Assembly (NCBI RefSeq): GCF_014650495.1
Contig: NZ_BMVB01000002.1
Location: forward strand, 434,001-498,000
Length of the DNA: 64,000 nucleotides
Source: Streptomyces cinnamoneus
GTDB taxonomy: Bacteria > Actinomycetota > Actinomycetes > Streptomycetales > Streptomycetaceae
Reading direction: 5' to 3'
A program made the position numbers and the translations under genes. The notes under the pieces are model-generated. The model did no database searches, was not told the origin of the DNA, and worked only from the letters and a program-made list of their open reading frames with translations. Below are positions 11,719 through 22,000 of this stretch, in pieces; the stretch's first letter is position 1, and each line of letters opens with the position of its first letter.

Positions 11719-13236
11719 GTGCCTCGTGGTGACGGACGACTCAACCACGACCTGCTTCCCGGCGAAAAGGGCCCCCAGGACGCTTGTGGCGTCTTCGGTG
11801 TCTGGGCTCCGGGTGAAGAGGTCGCCAAACTCACCTATTTCGGGCTGTATGCGCTGCAGCACCGTGGACAGGAGTCCGCGGGCATCGCGGTGAGCAACGG
11901 CTCCCAGATCCTCGTTTTCAAGGACATGGGACTGGTTTCCCAGGTCTTCGACGAAACCTCCCTAGGCTCCCTCACGGGCCATATCGCGGTCGGTCACGCC
12001 CGTTACTCCACCACCGGAGCGTCGGTGTGGGAGAACGCGCAGCCGACCTTCAGGGCGACCGCCAACGGCTCCATCGCCCTGGGCCACAACGGGAACCTGG
12101 TCAACACCGCCGAGCTGGCCGAGATGGTCGCCGCCCTCCCCCGGGAGAACGGCCGTGCCACCCAGGTCGCGGCGACCAACGACACGGACCTGGTCACGGC
12201 CCTGCTGGCCGGCCAGACCGACGACGACGGCAAGCCGCTGACGATCGAGGAAGCCGCCACCACGGTGCTTCCGCAGGTCAAGGGTGCCTTCTCCCTCGTC
12301 TTCATGGACGAGCACACGCTGTACACCGCCCGTGACCCGCAGGGCATCCGCCCGCTGGTGCTCGGCCGCCTGGAGCGCGGCTGGGTGGTGGCCTCCGAAA
12401 CGGCCGCCCTCGACATCTGCGGTGCGACCTTCGTCCGCGAGGTCGAGCCCGGAGAGCTCGTCGCCATCGACGAGAACGGCGTCCGCAGCAGCCGCTTCGC
12501 CGAGGCCCGCCCCAAGGGCTGCGTCTTCGAGTACGTGTACCTCGCGCGCCCCGACACCGACATCGCCGGCCGGAACGTCTACCTCTCCCGCGTGGAGATG
12601 GGCCGCCGGCTCGCCGCCGAGGCCCCGGTCGACGCCGACCTGGTGATACCGACTCCCGAGTCCGGCATCCCGGCCGCGGTCGGCTACGCGGAGGCCAGCG
12701 GCATCCCGTACGGCACGGGCCTGGTGAAGAACTCCTACGTCGGCCGGACCTTCATCCAGCCGAGCCAGACCATTCGCCAGCTCGGCATCCGGCTCAAGCT
12801 CAACCCGCTCAAGGAAGTCATCAAGGGCAAGCGCCTGGTGGTCGTCGACGACTCGATCGTCCGCGGCAACACCCAGCGCGCTCTGGTGAAGATGCTGCGC
12901 GAGGCCGGGGCCGCCGAGGTCCACGTGCGGATCTCCTCGCCGCCGGTGAAGTGGCCGTGCTTCTTCGGCATCGACTTCGCCACCCGCGCCGAGCTGATCG
13001 CCAACGGCATGACGGTCGAGGAGATCGGCAAGTCGCTGGGCGCGGACTCCCTGGCGTACATCTCCCTCGAAGGCATGGTCGAGGCGACCACCATCGCCAA
13101 GCCCAACCTGTGCCGTGCCTGCTTCGACGGCGAGTACCCGATGGACCTGCCCGACCCCGAGCTGCTCGGCAAGCAGCTTCTGGAGACCGAGCTGGCCGGT
13201 GGCACGGACGCCGCCGACGCGCTCCGTCGCCCGTAA
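11719..13236 (+). CDS. purF: Amidophosphoribosyltransferase
   Basis: 505 residues; catalyses the first committed step, PRPP plus glutamine to phosphoribosylamine. A short propeptide of 22 residues precedes the catalytic Cys23 in QDACGVFGVW, as in the B. subtilis-type enzyme. The phosphoribosyltransferase PRPP loop is VVVDDSIVRGNT. Cysteines in CVFEYVY, CFFGIDF and CRACFDGEYP are those that bind the 4Fe-4S cluster in this enzyme class. GTG start at 11719. purM follows after 40 bp on the same strand. Confidence 0.96.
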   Translation: MPRGDGRLNHDLLPGEKGPQDACGVFGVWAPGEEVAKLTYFGLYALQHRGQESAGIAVSNGSQILVFKDMGLVSQVFDETSLGSLTGHIAVGHARYSTTGASVWENAQPTFRATANGSIALGHNGNLVNTAELAEMVAALPRENGRATQVAATNDTDLVTALLAGQTDDDGKPLTIEEAATTVLPQVKGAFSLVFMDEHTLYTARDPQGIRPLVLGRLERGWVVASETAALDICGATFVREVEPGELVAIDENGVRSSRFAEARPKGCVFEYVYLARPDTDIAGRNVYLSRVEMGRRLAAEAPVDADLVIPTPESGIPAAVGYAEASGIPYGTGLVKNSYVGRTFIQPSQTIRQLGIRLKLNPLKEVIKGKRLVVVDDSIVRGNTQRALVKMLREAGAAEVHVRISSPPVKWPCFFGIDFATRAELIANGMTVEEIGKSLGADSLAYISLEGMVEATTIAKPNLCRACFDGEYPMDLPDPELLGKQLLETELAGGTDAADALRRP

Positions 13237-13276
13237 CGCCCCCGTAGTACCGAACGACACGAAAGATCTCAAACTC

Positions 13277-14356
13277 ATGTCTGAGACTGCTAGTGCCGAA
13301 GGCGGCGCCAGCTACGCAAGCGCGGGCGTCGACATCGAAGCGGGCGACCGCGCCGTCGAGCTGATGAAGCAGTGGGTCAAGAAGGCCACCCGCCCCGAGG
13401 CCGTCGGCGGTCTCGGGGGCTTCGCCGGCCTCTTCGACGCCAGCGCCCTCAAGCGCTACGAGCGCCCCCTCCTCGCCTCCGCCACGGACGGCGTGGGCAC
13501 GAAGGTGGACATCGCCCGTCGCATGGGCGTCTACGACACCATCGGTCACGACCTCGTCGGCATGGTCGTCGACGACCTGGTCGTCTGCGGTGCCGAGCCG
13601 CTGTTCATGACCGACTACATCTGCGTCGGCAAGGTCTACCCCGAGCGCGTGGCCGCCATCGTCAAGGGCATCGCCGAGGGGTGCGTCCTCGCGGGCTGCG
13701 CGCTGGTCGGCGGCGAGACCGCCGAGCACCCGGGCCTGCTGGGCCCCGACGAGTTCGACGTGGCCGGCGCCGGCACGGGCGTGGTCGAGGCGGACCGGCT
13801 GCTGGGCGCGGAGCGCATCCGTCCGGGTGACGCCGTCATCGCGATGGCCTCCTCCGGACTTCACTCGAACGGGTACTCACTCGTCCGCCATGTGCTCTTC
13901 GACCGGGCCGGCTGGGAGCTGGACCGGGAGGTTCCGGAGTTCGGCCGCACGCTCGGCGAGGAGCTGCTGGAGCCCACGAAGATCTACTCGCTGGACTGCC
14001 TGGCCCTCACCCGTACGGCGGACGTGCACGCCTTCTCGCACATCACCGGCGGCGGGCTCGCCAACAACCTGGCCCGGGTCGTCCCGGACGGCCTGCACGC
14101 GACCGTGGACCGCTCCACGTGGACGCCGGGCGCGGTCTTCGACCTGGTCGGCAGGCTGGGCGGGGTCGAGCGCGCGGAGCTGGAGAAGACCCTCAACATG
14201 GGCGTCGGCATGATGGCCGTCGTGCCCCAGGAGTCCGTGGACGTCGCGCTGGCCACCTTCGCCGACCGGGGCGTGGAGGCATGGGTGGCGGGTGAGGTCA
14301 CCGAGCGCGGTGATCACGCCGAGGCCGTGGCCCTGACCGGCGACTACAGCAGCTGA
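13277..14356 (+). CDS. purM: Phosphoribosylformylglycinamidine cyclo-ligase (AIR synthetase)
   Basis: 359 residues; ATP-dependent closure of FGAM to AIR. Characteristic segments are YASAGVDIEAGDRAVELM, SATDGVGTKVDIA, DLVGMVVDDLVVCGAEPLF, GGETAEHPG and FSHITGGGLANNLARV. ATG at 13277 is used; the frame is open well upstream across the purF end but without homology. It ends at a strong bidirectional hairpin (14404-14434) facing the DUF3073 gene. Confidence 0.96.
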   Translation: MSETASAEGGASYASAGVDIEAGDRAVELMKQWVKKATRPEAVGGLGGFAGLFDASALKRYERPLLASATDGVGTKVDIARRMGVYDTIGHDLVGMVVDDLVVCGAEPLFMTDYICVGKVYPERVAAIVKGIAEGCVLAGCALVGGETAEHPGLLGPDEFDVAGAGTGVVEADRLLGAERIRPGDAVIAMASSGLHSNGYSLVRHVLFDRAGWELDREVPEFGRTLGEELLEPTKIYSLDCLALTRTADVHAFSHITGGGLANNLARVVPDGLHATVDRSTWTPGAVFDLVGRLGGVERAELEKTLNMGVGMMAVVPQESVDVALATFADRGVEAWVAGEVTERGDHAEAVALTGDYSS

Positions 14357-14403
14357 CCTGCTGCGGGTGCCTGCCCGGGGCCACCGGCTCCGGGCAGCAC
14401 AGA

Positions 14404-14434
14404 ACCCGGTCCGGGGCGAGGCCCCGGACCGGGT
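14404..14434. terminator. Bidirectional hairpin terminator between purM and the DUF3073 gene
   Basis: A 14-bp perfect stem (ACCCGGTCCGGGGC and complement) with a 3-nt loop lies between convergent genes. Confidence 0.8.
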
Positions 14435-14457
14435 CGGTGAAAGCTATGGCTGTCGCG

Positions 14458-14718
14458 TCAAGCGCGGCGACGGTATGCGGACTGGTCGGACGACTGCTCG
14501 TCCTCGTCCTCATCGTCGTTGTAACGCGCCGCGTACTGAGCGTACGGGTCGTCGTCCAGCTCGTCCTCGAGCGGCTCGCTCTCCGGCGGCGGCTTGATCG
14601 CTGCCGGCTGCGTTGCGCCCAGCTCATTGGCCAGACGTGAGAGGTCGGTCCCGCCGCTGTTGTACTTCAGCTGGCGGGCGACCTTTGTCTGCTTGGCCTT
14701 GGCCCGGCCGCGCCCCAT
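14458..14718 (-). CDS. DUF3073 family protein
   Basis: 86 residues. The conserved start GRGRAKAKQTKVARQLKYN, the central LSRLANELG and a very acidic C-terminus rich in Asp and Glu are hallmarks of DUF3073, an actinobacterial family of unknown function always found near purM. Basic head and acidic tail suggest a small nucleic-acid- or protein-binding factor, which is inference only. Confidence 0.85.
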   Translation of the reverse strand: MGRGRAKAKQTKVARQLKYNSGGTDLSRLANELGATQPAAIKPPPESEPLEDELDDDPYAQYAARYNDDEDEDEQSSDQSAYRRRA

Positions 14719-15119
14719 GGCTCGACCCCCTCATTGACGGGGCTCGACGGCCCCAGAGTCTTGACACGCGTTCACGTTCATGAGTGCAGAGCGGACCCCT
14801 GTGAAGGTGTCCGGCCTGTAGAGCTTCAACGGTACCTGCTTCCGCGGCCATACGGTACGTCGCCCGCATGACGTGCCACGGAGCACATACGACGCAGAAC
14901 CCTGTACTCGCTGGTCAGCTGCGATTTTAACGTGTCCTGGGCGCCGACCCGCCGAGGGGTGGTGAGAGATCTCTCCTTCCGTACCGGCCGGTGCCGCTTT
15001 CTGTGGGGACCGCTGTGCGGCCGCCGACCACCCGCTCGGGCGAAGCAGATCACCCGAGCGGGTGAACGGTCTACGGACCGTGAACCGCCGTGACGGCGTG
15101 GAACCGTCCCTGGCCGGCT
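14719..15119. other. Intergenic region, DUF3073 promoter side and vdh 3' side
   Basis: About 400 bp without a supported gene. The left part should hold the DUF3073 promoter. The right part has a hairpin at 15030-15063 (ACCCGCTCGGG and complement) and a smaller one at 15066-15081 (ACGGTC-TACG-GACCGT), either of which could end the vdh transcript. Confidence 0.5.
15030..15063 (-). terminator. Hairpin downstream of vdh
   Basis: An 11-bp perfect inverted repeat with a 12-nt loop, about 55 bp beyond the vdh stop on the minus strand. Confidence 0.55.
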
Positions 15120-16232
15120 CTACCGGGCGGCCGTGGCCACCGCGCGCGCCTCGGCCATGCGCTGATCGGCGAGGCGGTCGGCCGCGACGGCCGGCGGGAT
15201 GCCGTCCGCCTTGGCGCGATCGAATATGGCCAAAGTCGTGTCGAAGATCAGCGTCGCCTTGGCCTTCGCCCGGTCGAAGTCGAAGCCGTGCAGCTCATCG
15301 GCGACCTGGATCACCCCACCGGCGTTCACCACGTAGTCCGGGGCGTAGAGGATGCCGCGGTCGGCCAGGTCCTTCTCGACGCCGGGGTGGGCGAGCTGGT
15401 TGTTGGCCGCGCCGCAGACCACCGCCGCGGTGAGCGCGGCCACGGAGTCGTCGTTCAGGGCGCCGCCCAGGGCGCAGGGGGCGTAGACGTCGAGCGGGGT
15501 GCGGACGAGCACGTCGGCATCGGTCACCGCCGTGACCTGCGGGTGCCGGGCGACGACCCGCTCCACGGCCTCGGCCCGCACGTCCGTGACGACGACCTCG
15601 GCACCGTCCTCGACGAGGTGGTCCACCAGGTGGTGGCCCACCTTGCCGACGCCCGCGACGCCGACCCGGCGGCCGCGCAGCGTGGGCTCGCCCCACTGCG
15701 TCTGCGCGGCGGCCCGCATGCCCTGGAAGACGCCGAAGGCGGTGAGCACGGAGGAGTCGCCGGCGCCGCCGTTCTCCGGCGAGCGGCCGGTGGTCCAGGG
15801 GTTCTCGCGGGCGACGACGTCCATGTCCTGGACGTAGGTGCCGACGTCGCACGCGGTGACGTAGCGCCCGCCGAGGGAGGCCACGAACCGTCCGTACGCG
15901 AGCAGCAGTTCTTCGGTCTTGATCAGATCGGGGTCACCGATGATCACCGCTTTTCCGCCGCCGTGATCGAGTCCCGCCAGGGCGTTCTTGTACGACATGC
16001 CGCGCGAGAGGTTCAGCGCGTCCTGCACCGCCTCCTCCTCGGAGGCGTACGGGTAGAAGCGGGTGCCGCCCAGGGCCGGGCCCAGGGCGGTGGAGTGAAG
16101 GGCGATGACGGCCTTGAGGCCGCTCTCGCGGTCCTGGCAGAGCACGACCTGCTCGTGGCCGCCCCGGTCCGATCGGAACAGGGTGTGCAGCACGCCGCCG
16201 TCGGCGTCGGAGGGGGGACGTACGTCAGTCAC
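15120..16232 (-). CDS. vdh: Valine (branched-chain amino acid) dehydrogenase
   Basis: 370 residues, Glu/Leu/Phe/Val dehydrogenase family. It oxidatively deaminates valine and related amino acids with NAD+, feeding acyl-CoA precursors for polyketides. Visible motifs are [10 protein letters not shown], the catalytic-Lys segment [27 protein letters not shown], the Rossmann loop [15 protein letters not shown] and [14 protein letters not shown] at 16232 is chosen because GGGAG lies 8 bases before it; an ATG at 16247 would give a five-residue longer protein but has poor ribosome-site spacing. It is divergent from the next gene. Confidence 0.93.
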   Translation of the reverse strand: MTDVRPPSDADGGVLHTLFRSDRGGHEQVVLCQDRESGLKAVIALHSTALGPALGGTRFYPYASEEEAVQDALNLSRGMSYKNALAGLDHGGGKAVIIGDPDLIKTEELLLAYGRFVASLGGRYVTACDVGTYVQDMDVVARENPWTTGRSPENGGAGDSSVLTAFGVFQGMRAAAQTQWGEPTLRGRRVGVAGVGKVGHHLVDHLVEDGAEVVVTDVRAEAVERVVARHPQVTAVTDADVLVRTPLDVYAPCALGGALNDDSVAALTAAVVCGAANNQLAHPGVEKDLADRGILYAPDYVVNAGGVIQVADELHGFDFDRAKAKATLIFDTTLAIFDRAKADGIPPAVAADRLADQRMAEARAVATAAR

Positions 16233-16439
16233 GGTGGTGACTCCCATATGTCGCGGAGGGCGCCCTCCGGGGGTGGTGGAGGGCCGGTTGCCCAAGAGGG
16301 TAAGACCTGGCGTCCGGCCGTATCCGTCCCCTGCCGAGGATCACCCTCCCGGGCTCCTGCGCCATGGGACGATTTGGACGGTATGGGGAGGCGCGCGGCG
16401 CAACTCCCCGGGGGTGACCTACGGCTTGAGGGAGCGAGC

Positions 16440-17297
16440 GTGGGCGTGGCGTCGTCGGTGACCGTCCCGTACGCGGCATATCTACGGGTCTACGAGCCGC
16501 TGGGCGCATTCCCCGAACCGGAGCGCTCGCACTGGCTGCGCTACGCGCGCCGGGCGGCGCTCCCCACGGCCCAGGACGAACTGCGCAGGTCACTGGCGGA
16601 CTTGCTGCCCACCCCGCCGGTGCCCGTCCCGGTGCACGAGAGCGGGGACGCCTTCGTGGCGGTCGTGGACGGCGTGGTGTGCGTCTGTCCCTGGCGGACC
16701 AGGCTGCGGGGCTGGCTGGCGCTGGAGGAGCTGGCCGAGCGCTTCCCGCCGCCCGTCCTGGACGCGGTCCTGCCGCCGGTGGTGCGCCGCCAGGCCCAGG
16801 CGGACTACGAGCGCTGGGCGGAGCGCAACCCGGACGCCCGCCCGTGGATCAGGACGGCCACCTGGCAGGTGCCGCTGCGCTGGTTCGTGCTCTTCTCGGA
16901 CGACGAGCGGGAGTACGGCAAGGGCGAGCCCGGCGCGGACGACGCGCACGACGGCCTGCTGCTGCGCTACCGCACGCCCATGGTCCAGGCCCGGCGGCGG
17001 GTGGCCCGGGCGCTGCGCACGCTGCGGGACGCGATCGAGGAGGGGCCGCTGATCGACGGGCTGGTCGAGGTGGGGCGGTGGCTGGAAGAGTTCCACCCGC
17101 GGTCGCTGGTGGAACTCGACTACGGCGGACTTGTGCATATGGTTCCCGAGGCACAGCTCGCCGAGGACCGTTCCGCCGCCGACACGGCGGAGGGGCTGGC
17201 CGCGCTGCGGGCGGGAGACGGAGCACGGGCCGGTGCGGCGTACGAGCGGCTGACGGAACGTTGGAGGGCGGTCCGCAACCGCCAGTTCGCCAACTGA
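16440..17297 (+). CDS. Conserved Streptomyces protein of unknown function
   Basis: 285 residues with no family that I can name. It begins VGVASSVTVPYAAYLRVYEPL, has a WxxxWxxR-rich N-terminal half, a central TWQVPLRWFVLFSDDERE segment and a C-terminal segment ending in WRAVRNRQFAN. GTG at 16440 is preferred over an in-frame upstream ATG (16383) because GAGGGA lies just before it. No membrane segment or signal peptide is visible. It is conserved between vdh and bldC in Streptomyces as far as I remember, so a role in development is possible but unproven. Confidence 0.7.
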   Translation: MGVASSVTVPYAAYLRVYEPLGAFPEPERSHWLRYARRAALPTAQDELRRSLADLLPTPPVPVPVHESGDAFVAVVDGVVCVCPWRTRLRGWLALEELAERFPPPVLDAVLPPVVRRQAQADYERWAERNPDARPWIRTATWQVPLRWFVLFSDDEREYGKGEPGADDAHDGLLLRYRTPMVQARRRVARALRTLRDAIEEGPLIDGLVEVGRWLEEFHPRSLVELDYGGLVHMVPEAQLAEDRSAADTAEGLAALRAGDGARAGAAYERLTERWRAVRNRQFAN

Positions 17298-17780
17298 TCC
17301 GGCGGCTGCGGGGCCGGCCGGGAGCGCGGGTCAGGACCTAGGTCCCGATCCGGGCCATTGCCGCAACCGTGATCTAACGCACTTACGTAAGGTCTTGCGC
17401 CCATCGCCCACCCTCGTGGCAAAATAGGACAAGGAGTCCAGGAAGGGCTCCTTCCGTCCAAGTAAGGGCGGATAGTTCGGTATTGCACACCTTGAAGGGT
17501 CTGGTGGCCTCTGATCCCGCTGTGACTGATCGTCACGGTGGCGTGACTGTCCGCTATGGCATGGTCCATCGGCTTCCGTCGAGGTTGAACACCTGAGAGG
17601 GCAATTCCATCGGTTTGGCCGACGTGGCTGGACAGATGGTGTAGTTGTAGTGCCGAGGACAAGCCGTTCGTCCTATAACCGACTCGGCCCGCGTCCGCCA
17701 TTTCGGGCAACGCGGGTCAAGGTGCAGAATTTAGAGGAAAGAACCGACGTGATGGTTCGGTTCTCCCGAGGAGGCCGCTC
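17298..17780. promoter_or_regulatory. Long bldC upstream region with two perfect palindromes
   Basis: About 480 bp lacking an ORF. It contains GGACCTAGGTCC at 17335-17346 and CTTACGTAAG at 17382-17391, both perfect palindromes, and relatively A+T-rich DNA around 17420-17680. The bldC ribosome site is GAGGAGG at about 17766. The length suggests a long leader or several promoters. Confidence 0.5.
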
Positions 17781-17987
17781 ATGACCGCTCGCACCCCTGA
17801 TGCCGAGCCGCTGCTGACCCCGGCTGAGGTTGCCACGATGTTCCGCGTGGACCCGAAGACGGTCACCCGCTGGGCCAAGGCTGGCAAGCTCACGTCCATC
17901 CGCACGCTCGGAGGACACCGGCGCTACCGCGAAGCGGAGGTCCGCGCCCTGCTGGCGGGCATTCCGCAGCAGCGCAGCGAGGCCTGA
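17781..17987 (+). CDS. bldC: BldC developmental transcription regulator
   Basis: 68 residues, the exact size of BldC, a single MerR-like winged HTH domain. The sequence has the typical LLTPAEVATMFRVDPKTVTRWAK helix-turn-helix and the IRTLGGHRRYREAEVRALL wing. BldC binds DNA as asymmetric head-to-tail oligomers and holds back entry into sporulation. It is preceded by a strong ribosome site, a long promoter region, and followed by a classical terminator at 18126-18165. Confidence 0.96.
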   Translation: MTARTPDAEPLLTPAEVATMFRVDPKTVTRWAKAGKLTSIRTLGGHRRYREAEVRALLAGIPQQRSEA

Positions 17988-18474
17988 ACAACTGAATGAC
18001 CGGGCGATTTCCGGGGCCCCCAACCCGGCTGCCGCCCTTTTGAGCTCCATCTGAAGCTCCACAAGCAACAAGCGACGGGATGCTGCCCCAACAGCATCCG
18101 TGCCCACCGACTTGGGCTGGTCGTCGATCGCGCTGGACTCCGCCGGGTCCAGCGCGATCTTTTTATGCCCGGACACCGGCTGCAGGCCGCCCGGACGCCG
18201 CCCGAGGGCGGGCGTTGACGGCCCGCCGGGGCACCCCGAAGGCCGGTGCAATTGCACATATTAAATTGACCGGGCGTAGGAGGGGGGTAAGTTCCCCCAC
18301 TCCAGGAACTCTTTCGGTGACTCCCGTCACACCGGCTCGTGCTTGTCACTCATTGTGCCCCTGAGGTAAAGGCCCATCGGGGCAAAGGCGTGTCCGCACG
18401 GCCCTGTTGAGCCGCGGGCGGCCGGCCGTCACCACGGGGGCCGTCGGGGCCGTCACCGGGACGAGGGACTTTCC
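17988..18474. other. Convergent intergenic region after bldC
   Basis: About 490 bp with no supported CDS. It holds the bldC terminator, then a 12-bp perfect palindrome GTGCAATTGCAC at 18246-18257 beside an A+T-rich stretch, and a short G/C hairpin near 18283-18300. A small RNA gene is conceivable, but I see no direct proof. Confidence 0.4.
18126..18165 (+). terminator. Rho-independent terminator of bldC
   Basis: A 13-bp perfect stem (GATCGCGCTGGAC and complement) with an 8-nt loop is followed by a run of T residues, one of the most classical terminators in the window. Confidence 0.85.
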
Positions 18475-18741
18475 CTATGCGCCGTCCACGCTGTCCAGGC
18501 CCTCCGCGCCGTCCCGGCTGCCCGCGCCGTTCACGCCGTCTGTGGCGTCCAGACCGTCCGTGGCCGCCTGCGGGGCGTTCCCGGCCTCCTGGGCGAGTCG
18601 CAGCAGCCGGTGGCAGACGGGGCAGTGTCTGGTCAGGTGGCGATAGCCGACGGCGGCGGAGAGGTGGGCACGCAGCAGCGCACGGGTCTCATGCCGGACG
18701 CTCTCGGTCTGCCTGTCCTCGGGCCGGGTGGTCGTCGTCAT
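18475..18741 (-). CDS. Small DUF6274-like protein with CPVCH motif
   Basis: 88 residues. It contains HETRALLRAHLSAAVGYRHL followed by TRHCPVCHRLLRLA, a layout I associate with the Streptomyces family DUF6274; two cysteines and a histidine could bind metal. The last 30 residues are low-complexity (repeated DG[AL]). ATG at 18741 has GGGAGG eleven bases upstream; a longer start at 18780 is less likely. Function unknown. Confidence 0.55.
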   Translation of the reverse strand: MTTTTRPEDRQTESVRHETRALLRAHLSAAVGYRHLTRHCPVCHRLLRLAQEAGNAPQAATDGLDATDGVNGAGSRDGAEGLDSVDGA

Positions 18742-18809
18742 GTGGCGCAGCACCTCCCACTGACTGGGTACCCCTGGCACGTGTCGCAGTCAAGGTCGAA
18801 CGCACGAAG

Positions 18810-18835
18810 GCCCGGATCCGCGAAGGGATCCGGGC
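18810..18835. terminator. Small hairpin upstream of the DUF6274-like gene
   Basis: GCCCGGATCC and its complement around a 6-nt loop; it stands in tandem with the tRNA-Asp terminator, just before the DUF6274-like promoter region. Confidence 0.45.
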
Positions 18836-18842
18836 AACAGCA

Positions 18843-18875
18843 GTGAGGCCCGTAGCCAGGGGCTACGGGCCTCAC
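18843..18875 (-). terminator. Terminator of tRNA-Asp copy 1
   Basis: A 15-bp perfect stem (GTGAGGCCCGTAGCC and complement) with loop AGG, eight bases beyond the tRNA 3' end on the minus strand. Confidence 0.75.
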
Positions 18876-18882
18876 CATAATG

Positions 18883-18957
18883 CGGTCCTGACGGGATTTG
18901 AACCCGCGGCCTCCACCTTGACAGGGTGGCGAGCACTCCAAACTGCTCCACAGGACC
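18883..18957 (-). tRNA. tRNA-Asp(GUC), copy 1
   Basis: Cloverleaf on the complement with acceptor GGTCCTG, anticodon loop CTGTCAA (GUC), T loop TTCAAAT and discriminator G. Identical to the copy at 23308-23382. The two copies flank hrpA and the tRNA-Phe. Confidence 0.95.
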
Positions 18958-19069
18958 TTGCTTGCTTTCCCGCTTCCGCGGGGCTGCGAAACAAGACTCT
19001 ACAGCAGGTCAGGGGGTGCGGTCGAACCCCGGCCGGTGAGGCGTGGAGCACAGTGCCGACGCCGGCCGC

Positions 19070-22000
19070 CTAGGGCGCCAACTGGTCGATCGCCTTGACG
19101 ATCCGCTTGTCCGAGATCGGATAGGCGGTGCCCAGCGCGTGCGCGAAGTAGCTCACCCGGAGCTCCTCGATCATCCAGCGGACGTCGCGCGCCTCCTGCG
19201 GCACCGGCTTGCCCCGGGGGAACTGCTCCAGCAGCCACAGGTACTCGTCGCGCATCTCCTTCACCTTGGCCATCCGGGCGCGGTCCCGGTCGGCGTTGGT
19301 GGGCAGCTGCGTCAGGCGCCGGTCGACGGCGACGAGGTAGCGCAGCAGGTCGTGCAGGCGGTGCACGCCGTGCGCGGTCACGAAGCCCGGCTTGATGAGC
19401 TCGGCCAGCTGCTCCTTGACGTCCGTCAGCGACGGCACCAGCGTCAGGCTCGTCGTGGCCTTCAGGCGGCGCTCGCACGCCTGCCAGGCGGCCAGCACCT
19501 CCTGCACCCTGCGGATCGTGTCCAGCGTCGCGTCCACGATGTCGGCGCGTACCGCGTCGAAGAGCTTGCGGAACGACTCCTCGTCCCAGGCGGGCCCGCC
19601 GTGGGCCGCCATCAGCTTGTCCGCGGCACCGGCAACGCAGTCGTCGAAGAGCGCCTGGATCGAGCCGTGCGGATTGCGCGACAGGGCCAGCTTCTGCTGA
19701 TTGCCGAGCTTGTCCTGGGCGAACTTCGCAGGGTTCGACGGCAGGTTCAGCAGGATGAGGCGGCGGGTGCCGCGCCACATGGCCTCGCGCTGCTCCGGCT
19801 CGGTGTCGAAGAGGCGCACGGCGACCGAGGCGCCCTCGTCGACGAGCGCGGGGTACGCCTTGACGGGCTGGCCGGCGCGGCGGGTCTCGAAGGTGCGCGG
19901 CAGCGCGCCGATCGTCCAGGCGGTCAGGCCCGTGCGCTGCTCCAGGCGCGCGCCGCCCGAGGACTCGGCGGCCTTCTCGAACGCCTTGGTGATCGCCGCC
20001 TGCGTCTTCGGCTTGAGCTTCAGCCGCAGCGCCTCCAGGTCCTTGTCCTCGGCGATCTTCCGCTTGCGCTCGTCGACCACCCGGAAGGTGATCTTGAGGT
20101 GGCCGGGGACCTTGGCGAGGTCGAAGTCCTCCGCCTCCATGCGCACGGCCGTCATCCGGTGCAGCCCACGGGCCAGCGCCGTCGTCAGCGGCTCCTGGAG
20201 GGGGACCGCGGAGTCCAGGAAACGCTGGGCGAAGTTCGGGGCCGGGACGCAGTTGCGGCGGATCGGCTTGGGCAGCGAACGGATCAGCTCCGTCACCAGG
20301 TCCTCGCGCAGCCCCGGGATCTGCCAGTCGAAGCCCTCGGCCGAGACCTGGTTGAGCACCTGCAGCGGGATGTGGACGGTCACGCCGTCCGCGTCCGCGC
20401 CCGGCTCGAACTGATAGGTGACCTTGAACTTCAGCCGGCCCTGCCGCCAGGAGTCCGGGTAGTCGTCCTTGGTGACCGCCTCGGCGTTCTCGTTGATGAG
20501 CATCGAGTGCTCGAAGTTGAGCAACTCCGGCTCGTCGCGACGCTTGTGCTTCCACCACGAGTCGAAATGCGCGCCGGACACCACGTGTTCGGGCAGCCGC
20601 TGGTCGTAGAAGTCGAAGAGCGTCTCGTCGTCCACGAGGATGTCGCGGCGACGGGCACGGTGCTCCAGCTCCTCGACCTCGCCGAGGAGCTTGCGGTTGT
20701 CGTGGAAGAACTGGTGGTGCGTGCGCCAGTCCCCTTCGACGAGCGCGTTGCGGATGAACAGCTCACGGCTGGTCTCCGGATCGATGCGCCCGTAATTGAC
20801 CTTCCGCTGCGCCACGATCGGTACGCCGTAGAGCGTCACCCGCTCGTACGCCATCACCGCGGCCTGCTTCTGCTCCCAGTGCGGCTCGCTGTAGGTGCGC
20901 TTCACCAGGTGCTGGGCGAGCGGCTCGACCCACTCCGGCTCGATCTTCGCGTTCACCCGGGCCCAGAGCCGGGAGGTCTCCACGAGCTCCGCCGACATCA
21001 CCCAGCGCGGCGGCTTCTTGAACAGCGCCGAACCGGGGAAGACCGCGAATTTGGCGCTGCGGGCACCGACGTACTCGTTGTTCTTCTCGGTGTCCTTCAG
21101 GCCGATGTGCGACAGCAGACCCGCCAGCAAGGACTGGTGCACGCGGTCGGGTGCCGCGTCCTCCTCGGCGAGGTGGATCTCCATCGTCCTGGCGACCGTG
21201 CGCAGCTGGTAGTAGATGTCCTGCCACTCGCGTATGCGCAGGTAGTTCAGGTAGTCCGACTTGCACATGCGGCGGAAGGCGGACGACGACAGCGTCTTCT
21301 GCTGCTCGCGGATGTAGCGCCACAGGTTCAGGAAGGCGAGGAAGTCGCTCGTCTCGTCCTTGAACCGGGCGTGCTGCTGATCGGCCTGCGCCTGCTTCTC
21401 CGAAGGCCGCTCGCGCGGGTCCTGGATGGAGAGCGCGGCGGCGATGACCATGACCTCGCGGGCACAGCCGTTGCGGTCGGCCTCCAGCACCATGCGGGCC
21501 AGGCGCGGGTCGACGGGCAGCTGCGAGAGCTTGCGGCCCAGCTGCGTCAGCCGCTTCTTCGGATCCTTCTGCTGGGGGTCTATCGCCCCGAGCTCCTGCA
21601 GCAGGTCGACGCCGTCCTTGATGTTGCGCCGGTCCGGCGGGTCGATGAACGGGAACCTCTCGATGTCCCCGAGGCCGGCCGCGGTCATCTGCAGGATGAC
21701 GGAGGCGAGGTTCGTCCGCAGGATCTCCGCGTCCGTGAATTCCGGCCGCGCGAGGAAGTCGTCCTCCGAGTACAGCCGGATGCAGATGCCGTCGCTCGTC
21801 CGGCCGCAGCGGCCCTTGCGCTGGTTGGCGCTGGCCTGCGAGACCGGCTCGATCGGCAGCCGCTGGACCTTGGTGCGGTGGCTGTAGCGGGAGATCCGGG
21901 CGAAGCCGGGGTCGATGACGTACTTGATGCCGGGCACGGTCAGCGACGTCTCGGCGACGTTCGTGGCGAGGACGACGCGGCGGCCGGAGTGGCGCTGGAA

